Below, piece by piece: positions 1 to 7,396 of a DNA stretch of 11,928 bases. The stretch covers positions 1-11,928 of the forward strand of contig JAQCBC010000011.1 in the NCBI GenBank assembly GCA_027621615.1, given 5' to 3'. A program made the translations under genes and the position numbers. The notes beneath the pieces are model-generated. The model made no database searches. It worked only from the letters and a program-made list of their open reading frames with translations, and was not told the origin of the DNA. This stretch comes from a bacterium (GTDB lineage: Bacteria > Margulisbacteria > Marinamargulisbacteria > UBA6595). Each line of letters begins with the position of its first letter. The stretch's first letter is position 1.

Positions 1-358
1 TTGTGTTTTGTGTGCTACGGGGTCGGAAGTTGGTTTGGCGGTGGATGTGATGGCTCGATTGGAAGCCAACGGGCAACGTGTGCGGGTGGTTAGTTTACCG
101 TGTTTTGAGTTGTTTAATCAGCAATCAGCGGCGTATCGGGCCTCGGTATTGCCGCGAACGGCGGGGACAAGGGTAGCGATCGAAGCGGGTGTTTCCTTTG
201 GGTGGCATGCCTATGTGGGACACGATGGCTTGGTGATTGGGGTCAACCAATTTGGCTACAGTGGCACGGCGGATCAATTGCGATCAAAACTGGGCTTTAC
301 GGTTGATGCCGTGGTGGCTGCGATTGAACAGCATACCCACTGTGTAGAGCCAGCATGA
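1..358 (+). CDS. tkt: Transketolase, C-terminal fragment (5' end outside window)
   Basis: This is the last roughly 118 residues of transketolase, the thiamine-diphosphate enzyme that moves two-carbon units between sugar phosphates in the pentose phosphate pathway. The reading frame is open from the left edge, with codons starting at base 2, and ends at TGA 356-358. Visible family landmarks are the ATGSEV motif at about bases 14-31, which opens the C-terminal Rossmann-like domain, then a VSLPCFELFNQQ stretch, an R-V-A-I-E-A segment and a G-x-N-x-F-G-Y-S-G segment near the end. The C-terminal domain is structural and helps subunit contact rather than cofactor chemistry. The stop codon overlaps the ATG of the next gene (ATGA, 355-358), so rseP is probably translationally coupled. 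The catalytic part cannot be judged here. Identification rests on strong motif similarity to the family. Confidence 0.93.
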   Translation, partial: CVLCATGSEVGLAVDVMARLEANGQRVRVVSLPCFELFNQQSAAYRASVLPRTAGTRVAIEAGVSFGWHAYVGHDGLVIGVNQFGYSGTADQLRSKLGFTVDAVVAAIEQHTHCVEPA

Positions 359-1395
359 GCATTTTAATTGCCCTGTTGGGGATTAATTTTATTATTGTCA
401 TGCATGAGTTGGGGCATTTTTGGGCGGCGCGTTATGTGGGGGTGGGGGTTCATGAATTTGCAGTAGGTATGGGCCCGGTCATTGCGAAATACCGAGGCGC
501 TCGGACTGTGTATACATTTCGATTATTGCCCATTGGGGGGTTTGTCCGAGTGGCAGGCATGGATGAAGCGGATGAGACGGATAGTCCTATAAACGAGGGT
601 TTGTTTTATGACCAGAAACGGTGGGGACGTGCGTTAATTTTGGTGGCCGGTTCAGCCATGAATATACTGGTTGCCTTTGGTTTGTTTTCAGTGGTGTATA
701 TCACCACCGGGACGCCCGTGTTGCAACCGGTTGTGTCGGCGGTATCTGCGGATATGCCAGCCGATTCGGTGGGTATTCAAACGGGGGATCGCATTCTTGA
801 AGTGGATGGCATCGCTGTGACAGCGGTTCGATCGGATATTATTGAGCGTATTGAATTGTCCGCTGGGCATCCGGTATTGCTGACGATTCAGCGGGATGGG
901 GATGTCAAATTATTGTCGGTGCAGCCAGTTGAATCGGGCGATGGATATAAAATAGGGGTGTCGTTTGGCATTGAGTATGCGCCGACGACGCTATGGAAAG
1001 GGGTTCTTGATGGCGCTAAGATGACCGGGGCGAGCGTTGGGTCAACGCTGAATACGATCCAATTGCTAATAGCACAAGATGTTCAATTTCGGGATCTTAT
1101 GGGGCCTGTGGGGATTGTACAAGTGGTGGGGGCTCAAAAATTAGGGGCGCAGTTGTTGGCGATGGTGGCCATGATTAGCGTCGCATTAGGGGTTTTTAAT
1201 TTGTTTCCGTTTCCCGTATTGGATGGGGGGCATTTGTTGTTGTTGGGGATTGAAACGATCCGAAATAAGCGATTAAGTGTTGTTTGGGAGCGTCGCATTA
1301 ACCAAGCGGGCATGGCTATTTTGTTGGCGGTGATGCTGATGGTGCTGTTTCAAGATATTAGTCAGTGGTCCATGCGCGCGGATCAACTTCGGTAA
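355..1395 (+). CDS. rseP: RIP metalloprotease RseP (site-2 protease family, one PDZ domain)
   Basis: A 346-residue intramembrane zinc protease that cleaves membrane segments of regulatory or signal-peptide substrates. The zinc motif HELGH lies at residues 17-21 inside the first membrane helix. The second conserved motif, GSAMN (residues 99-103), falls in the next helix at about 92-117. A single PDZ domain spans about 125-192 and contains a GDRILEVDG stretch. The LDGG motif that gives the third zinc ligand is at 289-292, followed by a last helix at about 320-337. E. coli RseP (about 450 residues) has two PDZ domains; the single-PDZ form is common in Firmicutes, cyanobacteria and others. The ATG overlaps the transketolase stop. 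I see no strong ribosome binding site, which fits coupled translation. In other bacteria this protease activates envelope-stress sigma factors; the local substrate is unknown. No anti-sigma gene is visible here. Confidence 0.95.
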   Translation: MSILIALLGINFIIVMHELGHFWAARYVGVGVHEFAVGMGPVIAKYRGARTVYTFRLLPIGGFVRVAGMDEADETDSPINEGLFYDQKRWGRALILVAGSAMNILVAFGLFSVVYITTGTPVLQPVVSAVSADMPADSVGIQTGDRILEVDGIAVTAVRSDIIERIELSAGHPVLLTIQRDGDVKLLSVQPVESGDGYKIGVSFGIEYAPTTLWKGVLDGAKMTGASVGSTLNTIQLLIAQDVQFRDLMGPVGIVQVVGAQKLGAQLLAMVAMISVALGVFNLFPFPVLDGGHLLLLGIETIRNKRLSVVWERRINQAGMAILLAVMLMVLFQDISQWSMRADQLR

Positions 1396-1399
1396 CGGT

Positions 1400-2077
1400 G
1401 TGATTGCGATCCAATCGTTGTCTAAACTCTATGACAATGATTGTTATGGCCTGAACGATGTTTCTTTGGCCATTGATCAAGGCGAGTTTGTTTTTTTAGT
1501 GGGTCCATCGGGGTCTGGAAAGACAACGCTGTTTAATGTTTTGCATGGCCGTGAGCGTCCGTCCTCGGGTCGGGCACAGGTCTTAGCCTATGAATTAACC
1601 CGATTGCTGGCGGATCAATTGCCTGTTTTAAGACGGGATGTGGGCATGATTTTCCAAGACTATAAGTTGTTGCCCAAGCGTACGGTGTATGAGAATATTG
1701 CGTTTGTTTTGCAGGTGCTGCACTATAAACGTCGGCGGATTCATCAGTTGGTACATCAAGTGTTGGACTTGGTGGGGTTGACCAACAAAGCGCATGATTA
1801 TCCACGCGCATTATCGGGTGGTGAGCAACAGCGGATTTGTATTGCTCGGGCAATTGTGCATCAGCCCCGGATTTTATTGGCGGATGAGCCCACGGGCAAC
1901 TTAGATCCCGATACAGCCTGGGATATTATGCAATTATTGGGAAAAATCAATCAACGGAAAACAACCATTATTGTGGCTACTCACGATTGGCGTATTGTGA
2001 ATAAAATGCGTCGTCGGGTGGTTCGACTTATGAATGGCAGTGTCGTGAGTGATACGATTATGGGGCATTATGCCTAG
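1400..2077 (+). CDS. ftsE: Cell division ATP-binding protein FtsE
   Basis: A 225-residue ABC ATPase that pairs with FtsX. The complex acts at the division septum or lateral wall, where ATP hydrolysis drives FtsX to switch on peptidoglycan hydrolases. All ABC motifs are present: Walker A GPSGSGKTT at residues 35-43, a Q-loop FQD at about 90, the signature LSGGEQQR at 138-145, Walker B ILLADEPTGNLD at 158-169, and the switch histidine in ATHD at 193-196. The KLLPKRTVYENIAF region after the Q-loop is typical of FtsE rather than LolD or other small ABC proteins. The start is GTG at 1400, four bases after the rseP stop, because no ATG lies between it and the conserved N-terminus. Length matches the family (about 220-230). 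The end overlaps the ftsX start, the usual ftsEX arrangement. Confidence 0.93.
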   Translation: MIAIQSLSKLYDNDCYGLNDVSLAIDQGEFVFLVGPSGSGKTTLFNVLHGRERPSSGRAQVLAYELTRLLADQLPVLRRDVGMIFQDYKLLPKRTVYENIAFVLQVLHYKRRRIHQLVHQVLDLVGLTNKAHDYPRALSGGEQQRICIARAIVHQPRILLADEPTGNLDPDTAWDIMQLLGKINQRKTTIIVATHDWRIVNKMRRRVVRLMNGSVVSDTIMGHYA

Positions 2078-2945
2078 TTTATTCTTTTTTATTCGTGAGG
2101 CGGCGATTGGATTGCGTCGATCGGGATTAATGACGGTGCTGTCCCTCTGTACCTTGGCGGTGTCCATGCTCGTGCTTGGGTTTTTTCTGTTGTTTACTGT
2201 GAATGTTAATAATTTGGCTGATTTTTTTGTGTCTCGATTGGAAATTCGGGTGTTTTTTCGGGATGATATTACCCGCCGGGATAAGCGTGATTTTCATACG
2301 GTGGTTCAGGGGTTCGATACCGTTCGCGAGGTTGAATTTGTGGACAAAGCGGTTGCATGGGAAACCCTAAAGCAGCAATATTCGGGGACGCAGTTAACCC
2401 GCTATATTGATAAAAACCCGCTACCCGACACGATGATTATTCGTGTAACCGATCAAACCAAGATCCAAGCCATGGTGTCCAAATTGGAAACCTATACCAC
2501 CGTTGTGGACGATATTGTCTATGGCGGTTATATTACGGAGCGCATCCAGCTGTTATCCAAATGGTTGCGCATCAGTGGTTGGGGGTTTAATGCGTTGTTG
2601 CTATTGGCTACGTTGATGATTATTGTGAACACGATTCGCTTGACGATTATGGCCCGGCATAATGAGGTCGAAATTATGCAATTGGTGGGCGCTACCCGTT
2701 GGTTTATTCGATGGCCATTTGTGATTGAAGGCTTTGTGCTGGGCGTTGTGGGCTCGACCGTCTCGGTTGTGATGCTCAAGTTTAGTTATGATGCGGTGGC
2801 TAAATACATTCAGCAGCAGTTTCCGTTTATGCCACTGATTTTTAATTCCCCAATACTATGGTGGATTTATGCCGGTTTGTTTATAATAGGGACAGTGCTT
2901 GGTGTTATGGGTGCTTATATATCCATTAGCCGGACACTGGAATAA
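2070..2945 (+). CDS. ftsX: Cell division protein FtsX (ABC transporter permease-like)
   Basis: A 291-residue four-helix membrane protein, partner of FtsE. Helix 1 is at about residues 21-43, followed by an extracytoplasmic domain at about 45-165, which in studied FtsX proteins contacts peptidoglycan hydrolases or their activators. Then come helix 2 (about 171-193), helix 3 (about 216-240) and helix 4 (about 266-288). The conserved cytoplasmic stretch EVEIMQLVGAT (199-209) followed by F-I-R-x-P-F-x-x-E-G is diagnostic. I chose ATG 2070, which gives the usual MPSLFFFIREA-type N-terminus, has a GGGG run four bases upstream, and overlaps the ftsE stop by 8 bases. A GTG at 2049 would add seven residues and looks less likely. 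It lacks the long cytoplasmic N-terminal extension of E. coli FtsX (352 residues) and so resembles the shorter form found in Gram-positive and many other bacteria. Confidence 0.92.
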   Translation: MPSLFFFIREAAIGLRRSGLMTVLSLCTLAVSMLVLGFFLLFTVNVNNLADFFVSRLEIRVFFRDDITRRDKRDFHTVVQGFDTVREVEFVDKAVAWETLKQQYSGTQLTRYIDKNPLPDTMIIRVTDQTKIQAMVSKLETYTTVVDDIVYGGYITERIQLLSKWLRISGWGFNALLLLATLMIIVNTIRLTIMARHNEVEIMQLVGATRWFIRWPFVIEGFVLGVVGSTVSVVMLKFSYDAVAKYIQQQFPFMPLIFNSPILWWIYAGLFIIGTVLGVMGAYISISRTLE

Positions 2946-2948
2946 ATT

Positions 2949-4403
2949 ATGCTAGCACTATTTCGAAACAATATTAAATGGATTGGGTGGAGTATTGTTA
3001 TTGCGTTTGCGTTAACGATGTTTGCGGGAACGTTTTGGGGCGGTGGGGGTAGCAGCCGATCGGCCAGCACATCCAGCCCAGAACTGTCCACCGATTACGT
3101 TGCATTAGTCGGCAGCATTCCGGTATCGGGGCAAAAGTTTTATGGTTTTTTTTCAGAGGTTCAAACAGCGTCTATGGAATCCGACCAACATCGAAAGCCA
3201 ACCCCGGAAATGCTTATGGAGCGTTATTACTATGCGTTTCAACGCGCCATGGAGTTTTCAATATTGTTGCAGCATGCGCACGCCACGGATTTGGAGGTGG
3301 GGCGCTCTGAATATCAGTCGTATTTGCAGCAAGTGATGCGCGGATTGGGGATTACCCGCAAGTCCGAGTTGCGCAAAAAGTTGGCGGACAATGGCTTGAA
3401 TTACGAGGCTTACAAAGTCCGTCTGGAAGACAATATTCGGGTTCAAAAAATACAAAAAACATTAAATCAGGTTTCGATTAGTGATCAGGACATCATCAAT
3501 TATTACACGGAGTTGTTGGCCAGCCATATTTTAATTCCCATTAATCCGGATCAGCCAGACGAGGCCAGGTCTCAAACTGAAACCATTCGGGATGATATTT
3601 TGCGGGGCAATTTGTCCTTTACCCAAGCGGCCAGTCAATATTCGGCTGACCCGAGCAATGCACAAAAAGGGGGTGATTTGGGCTGGATACGGTATCACAG
3701 CGTGGTGGCGCCCTTTGCAGATGCAGCGTATGCCCTGGATAAAGGGGCATTGTCTGAGCCGGTGAAGACTCAGTTTGGATGGCATTTAATCAAGGTAGAG
3801 GACAGTCGACCCACTAAAGTGATCGAGCCTGATGCGTTTGCTTCTGAACGCCAAACTGTGGCTCAAGCTCGGGCTCAATATAATAAAAACCAGTTGTTGG
3901 TGGATGTGGCGGGTGACAGCCCCTTGATTATTGTTAACACACTGCTCAAAGGGGTGCATGCAATCAAAACTGGGGTGTATACCGATGCCATTCAAGGGTT
4001 TGAAGCGAGTATATCCCAAGATCCGGATTCCCCCATTCCGCATTATTTTTTGGCCAAGTTGTATGCTGAAAAAGATCAGCATGATTTGGCTGAATCCGAA
4101 TGGGAAAAAGCCGGTTTGAAAGCCGATTTAATGCAGGAGACGAGCCCATGGCCATCGGTGTATGTGGGCCAAGGCCAGTATTACGCTGAGCAAGGCCAAC
4201 GCACCAAAATGAAAGCGGCGTATGCCAAAGCCTTGGACTTGGGCAAAACGGATTTGAACACGCTGGATGCCTTGGCCGATGCCTATACTGAAGCGGGCAT
4301 GGTGGCTAAGTTTAAAGCAGTGGATCAACAGCGGCAGGATTTGCAAGCGGCGTTGAAAGCCGACGCGGATGCCGCCGCAAGTCTGGTCTCGGACTCCGAA
4401 TAG
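2949..4403 (+). CDS. Membrane-anchored parvulin-type peptidyl-prolyl isomerase with C-terminal TPR-like region
   Basis: A 484-residue predicted envelope chaperone of the SurA/PpiD/PrsA group. Residues 11-30 form one hydrophobic anchor after a basic N-terminus, followed by a Gly/Ser-rich linker, so the rest should lie outside the cytoplasm. About 50-185 is a helical SurA-N-like region. About 188-290 is a PpiC/parvulin domain: ASHILI at 191-196, then S-x-x-P-S-x-x-x-x-G-G-D-L-G-W, and FGWHLIKVED from 276. From about 332 to 455 there are helix pairs resembling tetratricopeptide repeats, with the clearest unit around 332-375 (G-x-Y-x-D-A-I-x-x-F). The acidic, Ala-rich tail looks disordered. ATG 2949 follows the ftsX stop by three bases, so it is probably in the ftsEX operon. 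The domains imply folding of exported proteins, perhaps with partner binding by the repeats. The exact orthologue is uncertain. Confidence 0.85.
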   Translation: MLALFRNNIKWIGWSIVIAFALTMFAGTFWGGGGSSRSASTSSPELSTDYVALVGSIPVSGQKFYGFFSEVQTASMESDQHRKPTPEMLMERYYYAFQRAMEFSILLQHAHATDLEVGRSEYQSYLQQVMRGLGITRKSELRKKLADNGLNYEAYKVRLEDNIRVQKIQKTLNQVSISDQDIINYYTELLASHILIPINPDQPDEARSQTETIRDDILRGNLSFTQAASQYSADPSNAQKGGDLGWIRYHSVVAPFADAAYALDKGALSEPVKTQFGWHLIKVEDSRPTKVIEPDAFASERQTVAQARAQYNKNQLLVDVAGDSPLIIVNTLLKGVHAIKTGVYTDAIQGFEASISQDPDSPIPHYFLAKLYAEKDQHDLAESEWEKAGLKADLMQETSPWPSVYVGQGQYYAEQGQRTKMKAAYAKALDLGKTDLNTLDALADAYTEAGMVAKFKAVDQQRQDLQAALKADADAAASLVSDSE

Positions 4404-4411
4404 TTGGGCTT

Positions 4412-4432
4412 CACGATTTAGCCGTAATCGTG
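4412..4432 (+). other. Perfect 7-bp inverted repeat (RNA hairpin) between the isomerase gene and tRNA-Gly
   Basis: The sequence CACGATT (4412-4418) is followed by a 7-base loop and its exact reverse complement AATCGTG (4426-4432). A flanking U-G wobble could extend the stem by one pair. There is no T-rich tract after it, so it is not a standard intrinsic terminator. It lies 8 bases after the stop codon of the upstream gene and 18 bases before the tRNA. It could protect the mRNA 3' end, mark a processing site that frees the tRNA, or be a weak terminator. Only the symmetry is directly seen. Confidence 0.5.
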
Positions 4433-4450
4433 GTAAGCTAAGCAATATGT

Positions 4451-4526
4451 GCGGGATTAGCTCAGTTGGTAGAGCGTTTGCTTGCCAAGCAAAAGGTCGC
4501 CAGTTCGAACCTGGTATCCCGCTCCA
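4451..4526 (+). tRNA. trnG: tRNA-Gly (anticodon GCC), CCA encoded
   Basis: A complete 76-base cloverleaf. The acceptor stem is GCGGGAT (4451-4457) with ATCCCGC (4516-4522). The D stem is GCTC/GAGC (4460-4463, 4472-4475) with loop AGTTGGTA. The anticodon stem is TTTGC/GCAAA around loop TTGCCAA (4482-4488), giving anticodon GCC at 4484-4486, which reads GGC and GGU glycine codons. The variable loop is 5 bases, and the T arm GCCAG-TTCGAAC-CTGGT contains one G-T pair. The discriminator base is T4523, and CCA (4524-4526) is encoded in the gene. No separate promoter of good quality is visible just upstream, so it may be processed from a longer transcript. I see no repeated copy of its 3' end nearby that would suggest an integrated element. 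Confidence 0.98.
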
Positions 4527-4543
4527 AATAATGGCACATGACC

Positions 4544-4549
4544 AAGGAG
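4544..4549 (+). promoter_or_regulatory. Strong Shine-Dalgarno site of the glutathione peroxidase gene
   Basis: AAGGAG at 4544-4549 lies seven bases before the ATG at 4557. It is the clearest Shine-Dalgarno sequence in the window and fixes the start codon. Most other genes here rely on weak sites or on overlap with the preceding stop codon. Confidence 0.75.
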
Positions 4550-4556
4550 ACTCTTT

Positions 4557-5135
4557 ATGCGAACTGTTTTAGTGGGTCTTTGTTTGGGGTTGGGGCTTGG
4601 TTTATGGCTGGGCCGAGATCGCTTGTACGCCGATACAGCGGATATTCCATCGGTCGCTGCGGATTTGTATAGCATTAACATTAACACGTTATCGGGTTCC
4701 ACGTGGGAGTGGGAATCGGTGCAAGGCAAACCGATTTTATTTGTCAATGTAGCGAGCAAGTGTGGCTTTACGTATCAATACGAAGGCTTGCAAACCTTGT
4801 ATGATCAATATAAAGACCAAGGGCTCGTGGTTGTGGGCGTACCCAGCAACAGTTTTGCCAATCAAGAACCCGGCAGCGCCCAATCAATTGCTGAGTTTTG
4901 TTCGCTAAATTACGGCGTTTCATTTCCCATGACTGAAAAAGTACCGGTACGTGGCCGATGGATGCATCCGCTGTACCACTATTTAACCCAATCAAATCCG
5001 GATTTGTCGGGCAATATATCGTGGAATTTTAATAAGATTTTAGTGGATCGCAACGGAGCAGTTGTGGCTCGATTTGGGTCCCGGGTGAAGCCGTTGTCCG
5101 ATACCTTGGTGGAAGCAGTTGAGAAAACCCTGTAG
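4557..5135 (+). CDS. Glutathione peroxidase family protein, predicted exported (Cys-type)
   Basis: A 192-residue thiol peroxidase that reduces hydrogen peroxide or lipid hydroperoxides. The peroxidatic residue is Cys69 in the NVASKCGFT motif; it is a TGT codon, so this is not a selenoprotein. The rest of the catalytic tetrad is visible as Gln103 in NQEPG, and Trp156 and Asn157 in WNFNK. Cys115, in F-C-S-L-N-Y-G-V, is positioned like the resolving cysteine region of bacterial and plant enzymes, which usually use thioredoxin rather than glutathione. Residues 4-18 are strongly hydrophobic (Leu/Gly), followed by L-Y-A (23-25), a possible signal-peptidase site. The enzyme is therefore probably periplasmic or membrane-anchored, whereas most bacterial members are cytoplasmic. 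The gene follows tRNA-Gly and stands 17 bases before aconitase. The reductant is inferred, not shown. Confidence 0.94.
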   Translation: MRTVLVGLCLGLGLGLWLGRDRLYADTADIPSVAADLYSININTLSGSTWEWESVQGKPILFVNVASKCGFTYQYEGLQTLYDQYKDQGLVVVGVPSNSFANQEPGSAQSIAEFCSLNYGVSFPMTEKVPVRGRWMHPLYHYLTQSNPDLSGNISWNFNKILVDRNGAVVARFGSRVKPLSDTLVEAVEKTL

Positions 5136-5146
5136 TTTGGTAAAAT
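5119..5146 (+). promoter_or_regulatory. Candidate sigma70-type promoter for the aconitase operon
   Basis: TTGAGA (5119-5124, five of six matches to the -35 consensus) and TAAAAT (5141-5146, five of six matches to the -10 consensus) are separated by 16 bases. The expected transcription start, about seven bases past the -10 box, falls at or within a base or two of the aconitase ATG (5153). The element overlaps the 3' end of the peroxidase gene. Functionality is inferred from sequence only; matches of this quality also occur by chance. Confidence 0.4.
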
Positions 5147-5152
5147 AAAGCT

Positions 5153-7396
5153 ATGTTAGTGCAACTGGATGCGATCGCTTCACTTTATGACCGTTTAAAG
5201 CAGGTGTTGGATGCAATTGAGCAGCCCCTAACGCTGACTGAAAAATTATTAATTAGCCACGCGGTATCGGGTACCGAGTTGGCGGCCGTTAAACAGGGGT
5301 ATATTGATCTAAATCCGGATCGGGTCTGTATGCAAGACGCCACGGCACAAATGGCGTTGTTGCAATTTATGCAATCCGGCCGTGCGCAAACGGCGGTGCC
5401 AACCACAGTCCATTGCGATCATTTGATTTTAGCTGAGCATGGTGCGCAAGCCGATCTACAGCGTGCCATAGAGTCCAATCGGGAAGTGTATCAGTTTCTG
5501 GAGCAGGTATCGGATCGCTATGGCATTGGGTTTTGGCGGCCTGGGGCCGGGATTATTCACCAAGTGGTGTTGGAAAATTATGCCTTTCCGGGGGGGGTGA
5601 TGATTGGTACTGATAGCCATACCGTGAATGCGGGCGGCTTGGGCATGTTTGCCGTGGGTGTTGGCGGTGCGGACGCCGTGGATGTGATGACGGGGTTACC
5701 CTGGGAGTTAAAATTTCCTAAAATTATTGGGGTTCATTTAACGGGCCAGTTTCCGTCTGAATCCTGGACCAGTCCCAAAGATGTTATTTTGTACTTGGCG
5801 GGTTTGTTAACGGCGAAGGGCGGGACCAACGCCGTTATTGAATACTTTGGCCCTGGGGCTGAATCGCTGTCTTGCACCGGGAAAGGCACCATTTGCAACA
5901 TGGGTGCTGAAATTGGGGCAACCACATCCGTCTTCCCGTTTGATGCCTCAATGGCCGATTATTTGACCCAAACCAATCGGGCGCCAATTGCCAAGTTGGC
6001 TGCTCAATACCAACAGTATTTTAAGCCGGATCCAGCGGTGCTAGACAACCCAGATCAGTACTATGATCAAGTCATTGAAATTAATTTGTCCACATTAGAG
6101 CCCCATATTAACGGCCCCTTTACGCCCGATTTAGCCTGGCCGTTGTCTAAATTTGCCGATGCTGTGACGGCCAATGCGTATCCAGAGGCGTTGTCTGTGG
6201 GGTTGGTGGGCTCGTGCACCAATTCATCGTATGAAGATTTAAGCCGTGCCCATCGAGTGGCCAAGGCTGCGGTGGATGCTGGGCTTAAGGCTCAGTGTGA
6301 ATTTACTATTACCCCCGGTTCAGAAATGATTCGCGCAACGGCGGAACGCGATGGCTTGTTGGATACGTTTCGACAAATGGGAGCTGTTGTATTGGCGAAT
6401 GCCTGTGGCCCTTGTATTGGCCAATGGAAACGCCACGATGCGACAGAAAAAAATTCGATTATTACATCGTTTAACCGCAATTTTGCCAAGCGCAACGATG
6501 GGAACCCGTTAACACATGCCTTCGTGTCTTCGCCCGAGATGGTCACGGCCATGGTCTTGGGGGGGCGCCTCACGTTTAATCCAGCTACGGATACGTTAAC
6601 CACGCCGTCGGGGGATGCCATTCACTTGCCGGCTCCATCGGGGGATATTTTTCCAAAATCGGGCTTTACAGACAATACCTATGGCTATCAAGCCCCGTCC
6701 AATGACTTGACCCAGCCGGTAACCATTGACCCAGCGTCCAAACGATTGCAAGTCTTAACCCCCTTTCCAGCATGGGATGGCGCTGACTTTACCCAATTGC
6801 GGTTGCTGATTCAAGCGTCAGGCAAATGCACCACCGATCACATTTCAATGGCCGGGCCTTGGCTGGTGTATCGTGGCCATTTGGAAAATATTTCAGACAA
6901 CTTTTTAATCGGGGCAACCAATCGCTTTACTGGGGAAACGAATGCCGTTCTAAATGCCGTGACCGGAGAGTATGGCCCGGTGCCAGATACTGCCCGGCAG
7001 TATCAGCAATTGGGGGTGGGCTTGGTTGTGATTGGGGATGAGAACTATGGCGAGGGCAGCTCTCGGGAACATGCGGCCATGGAAGCCCGCTTTTTGGGTG
7101 TTCAGGTGGTTGTGGTTCGGTCCTTTGCTCGAATTCATGAAACCAATTTGAAAAAACAAGGGGTGTTAGCGCTGACATTTGCCAACCCCGATGATTACAA
7201 TCGGGTGCAAGAAATGGATCGGATCTCCATTCAAGGGGTTACCCAATTATCCCCGGATCAACCGCTAACGATGGTCGTGCATCACGCCGATGGAACCGCG
7301 GAATCTATTCGCGTTAATCATACGTACAATGCCAATCAAATTGCTTGGTTTCAGGCCGGATCTGCATTAAATAAAATTCGATCGGAGTCGCAGTAA
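5153..7396 (+). CDS. acn: Aconitate hydratase, mitochondrial (mAcn) type
   Basis: A 747-residue [4Fe-4S] enzyme that isomerises citrate to isocitrate through cis-aconitate in the TCA cycle. The three cluster cysteines are Cys355 in [10 protein letters not shown], and Cys418 and Cys421 in [10 protein letters not shown]. Their spacing (63 and 3) is the same as in mature mammalian mitochondrial aconitase (358, 421, 424). Other landmarks are GTDSHT at about 157-162, [18 protein letters not shown] around 240-258, and [12 protein letters not shown] near 636 in the swivelling C-terminal domain. Its length and motifs fit the mAcn-like branch rather than the longer AcnA/IRP (about 890) or AcnB (about 865) forms. 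ATG 5153 has little Shine-Dalgarno sequence, and a promoter-like element sits directly upstream. Its last stop base is the first base of the gltX ATG. An 8-G run (5590-5597) lies in the coding sequence. Confidence 0.97.
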   Translation: MLVQLDAIASLYDRLKQVLDAIEQPLTLTEKLLISHAVSGTELAAVKQGYIDLNPDRVCMQDATAQMALLQFMQSGRAQTAVPTTVHCDHLILAEHGAQADLQRAIESNREVYQFLEQVSDRYGIGFWRPGAGIIHQVVLENYAFPGGVMIGTDSHTVNAGGLGMFAVGVGGADAVDVMTGLPWELKFPKIIGVHLTGQFPSESWTSPKDVILYLAGLLTAKGGTNAVIEYFGPGAESLSCTGKGTICNMGAEIGATTSVFPFDASMADYLTQTNRAPIAKLAAQYQQYFKPDPAVLDNPDQYYDQVIEINLSTLEPHINGPFTPDLAWPLSKFADAVTANAYPEALSVGLVGSCTNSSYEDLSRAHRVAKAAVDAGLKAQCEFTITPGSEMIRATAERDGLLDTFRQMGAVVLANACGPCIGQWKRHDATEKNSIITSFNRNFAKRNDGNPLTHAFVSSPEMVTAMVLGGRLTFNPATDTLTTPSGDAIHLPAPSGDIFPKSGFTDNTYGYQAPSNDLTQPVTIDPASKRLQVLTPFPAWDGADFTQLRLLIQASGKCTTDHISMAGPWLVYRGHLENISDNFLIGATNRFTGETNAVLNAVTGEYGPVPDTARQYQQLGVGLVVIGDENYGEGSSREHAAMEARFLGVQVVVVRSFARIHETNLKKQGVLALTFANPDDYNRVQEMDRISIQGVTQLSPDQPLTMVVHHADGTAESIRVNHTYNANQIAWFQAGSALNKIRSESQ

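Noticed and set aside
2049-2069. Upstream GTG start for ftsX
   Set aside because: It would add seven residues not seen in the family and enlarge the overlap with ftsE; ATG 2070 gives the usual N-terminus.
2882-2887. Exact TATAAT in the 3' end of ftsX, 61 bases before the isomerase gene
   Set aside because: The positions 16-18 bases upstream read like GGTGGA or TGGTGG, far from TTGACA, and there is no extended -10 TG in the right place. It is not enough to call a promoter.
4434-4439. TAAGCT as a -10 box for tRNA-Gly
   Set aside because: It is at a plausible distance from the tRNA, but no acceptable -35 sequence lies 16-18 bases upstream.
4451-4526. tRNA-Gly as an integration site of a mobile element
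   Set aside because: No integrase gene and no direct repeat of the tRNA 3' end were seen, and housekeeping genes continue on both sides.
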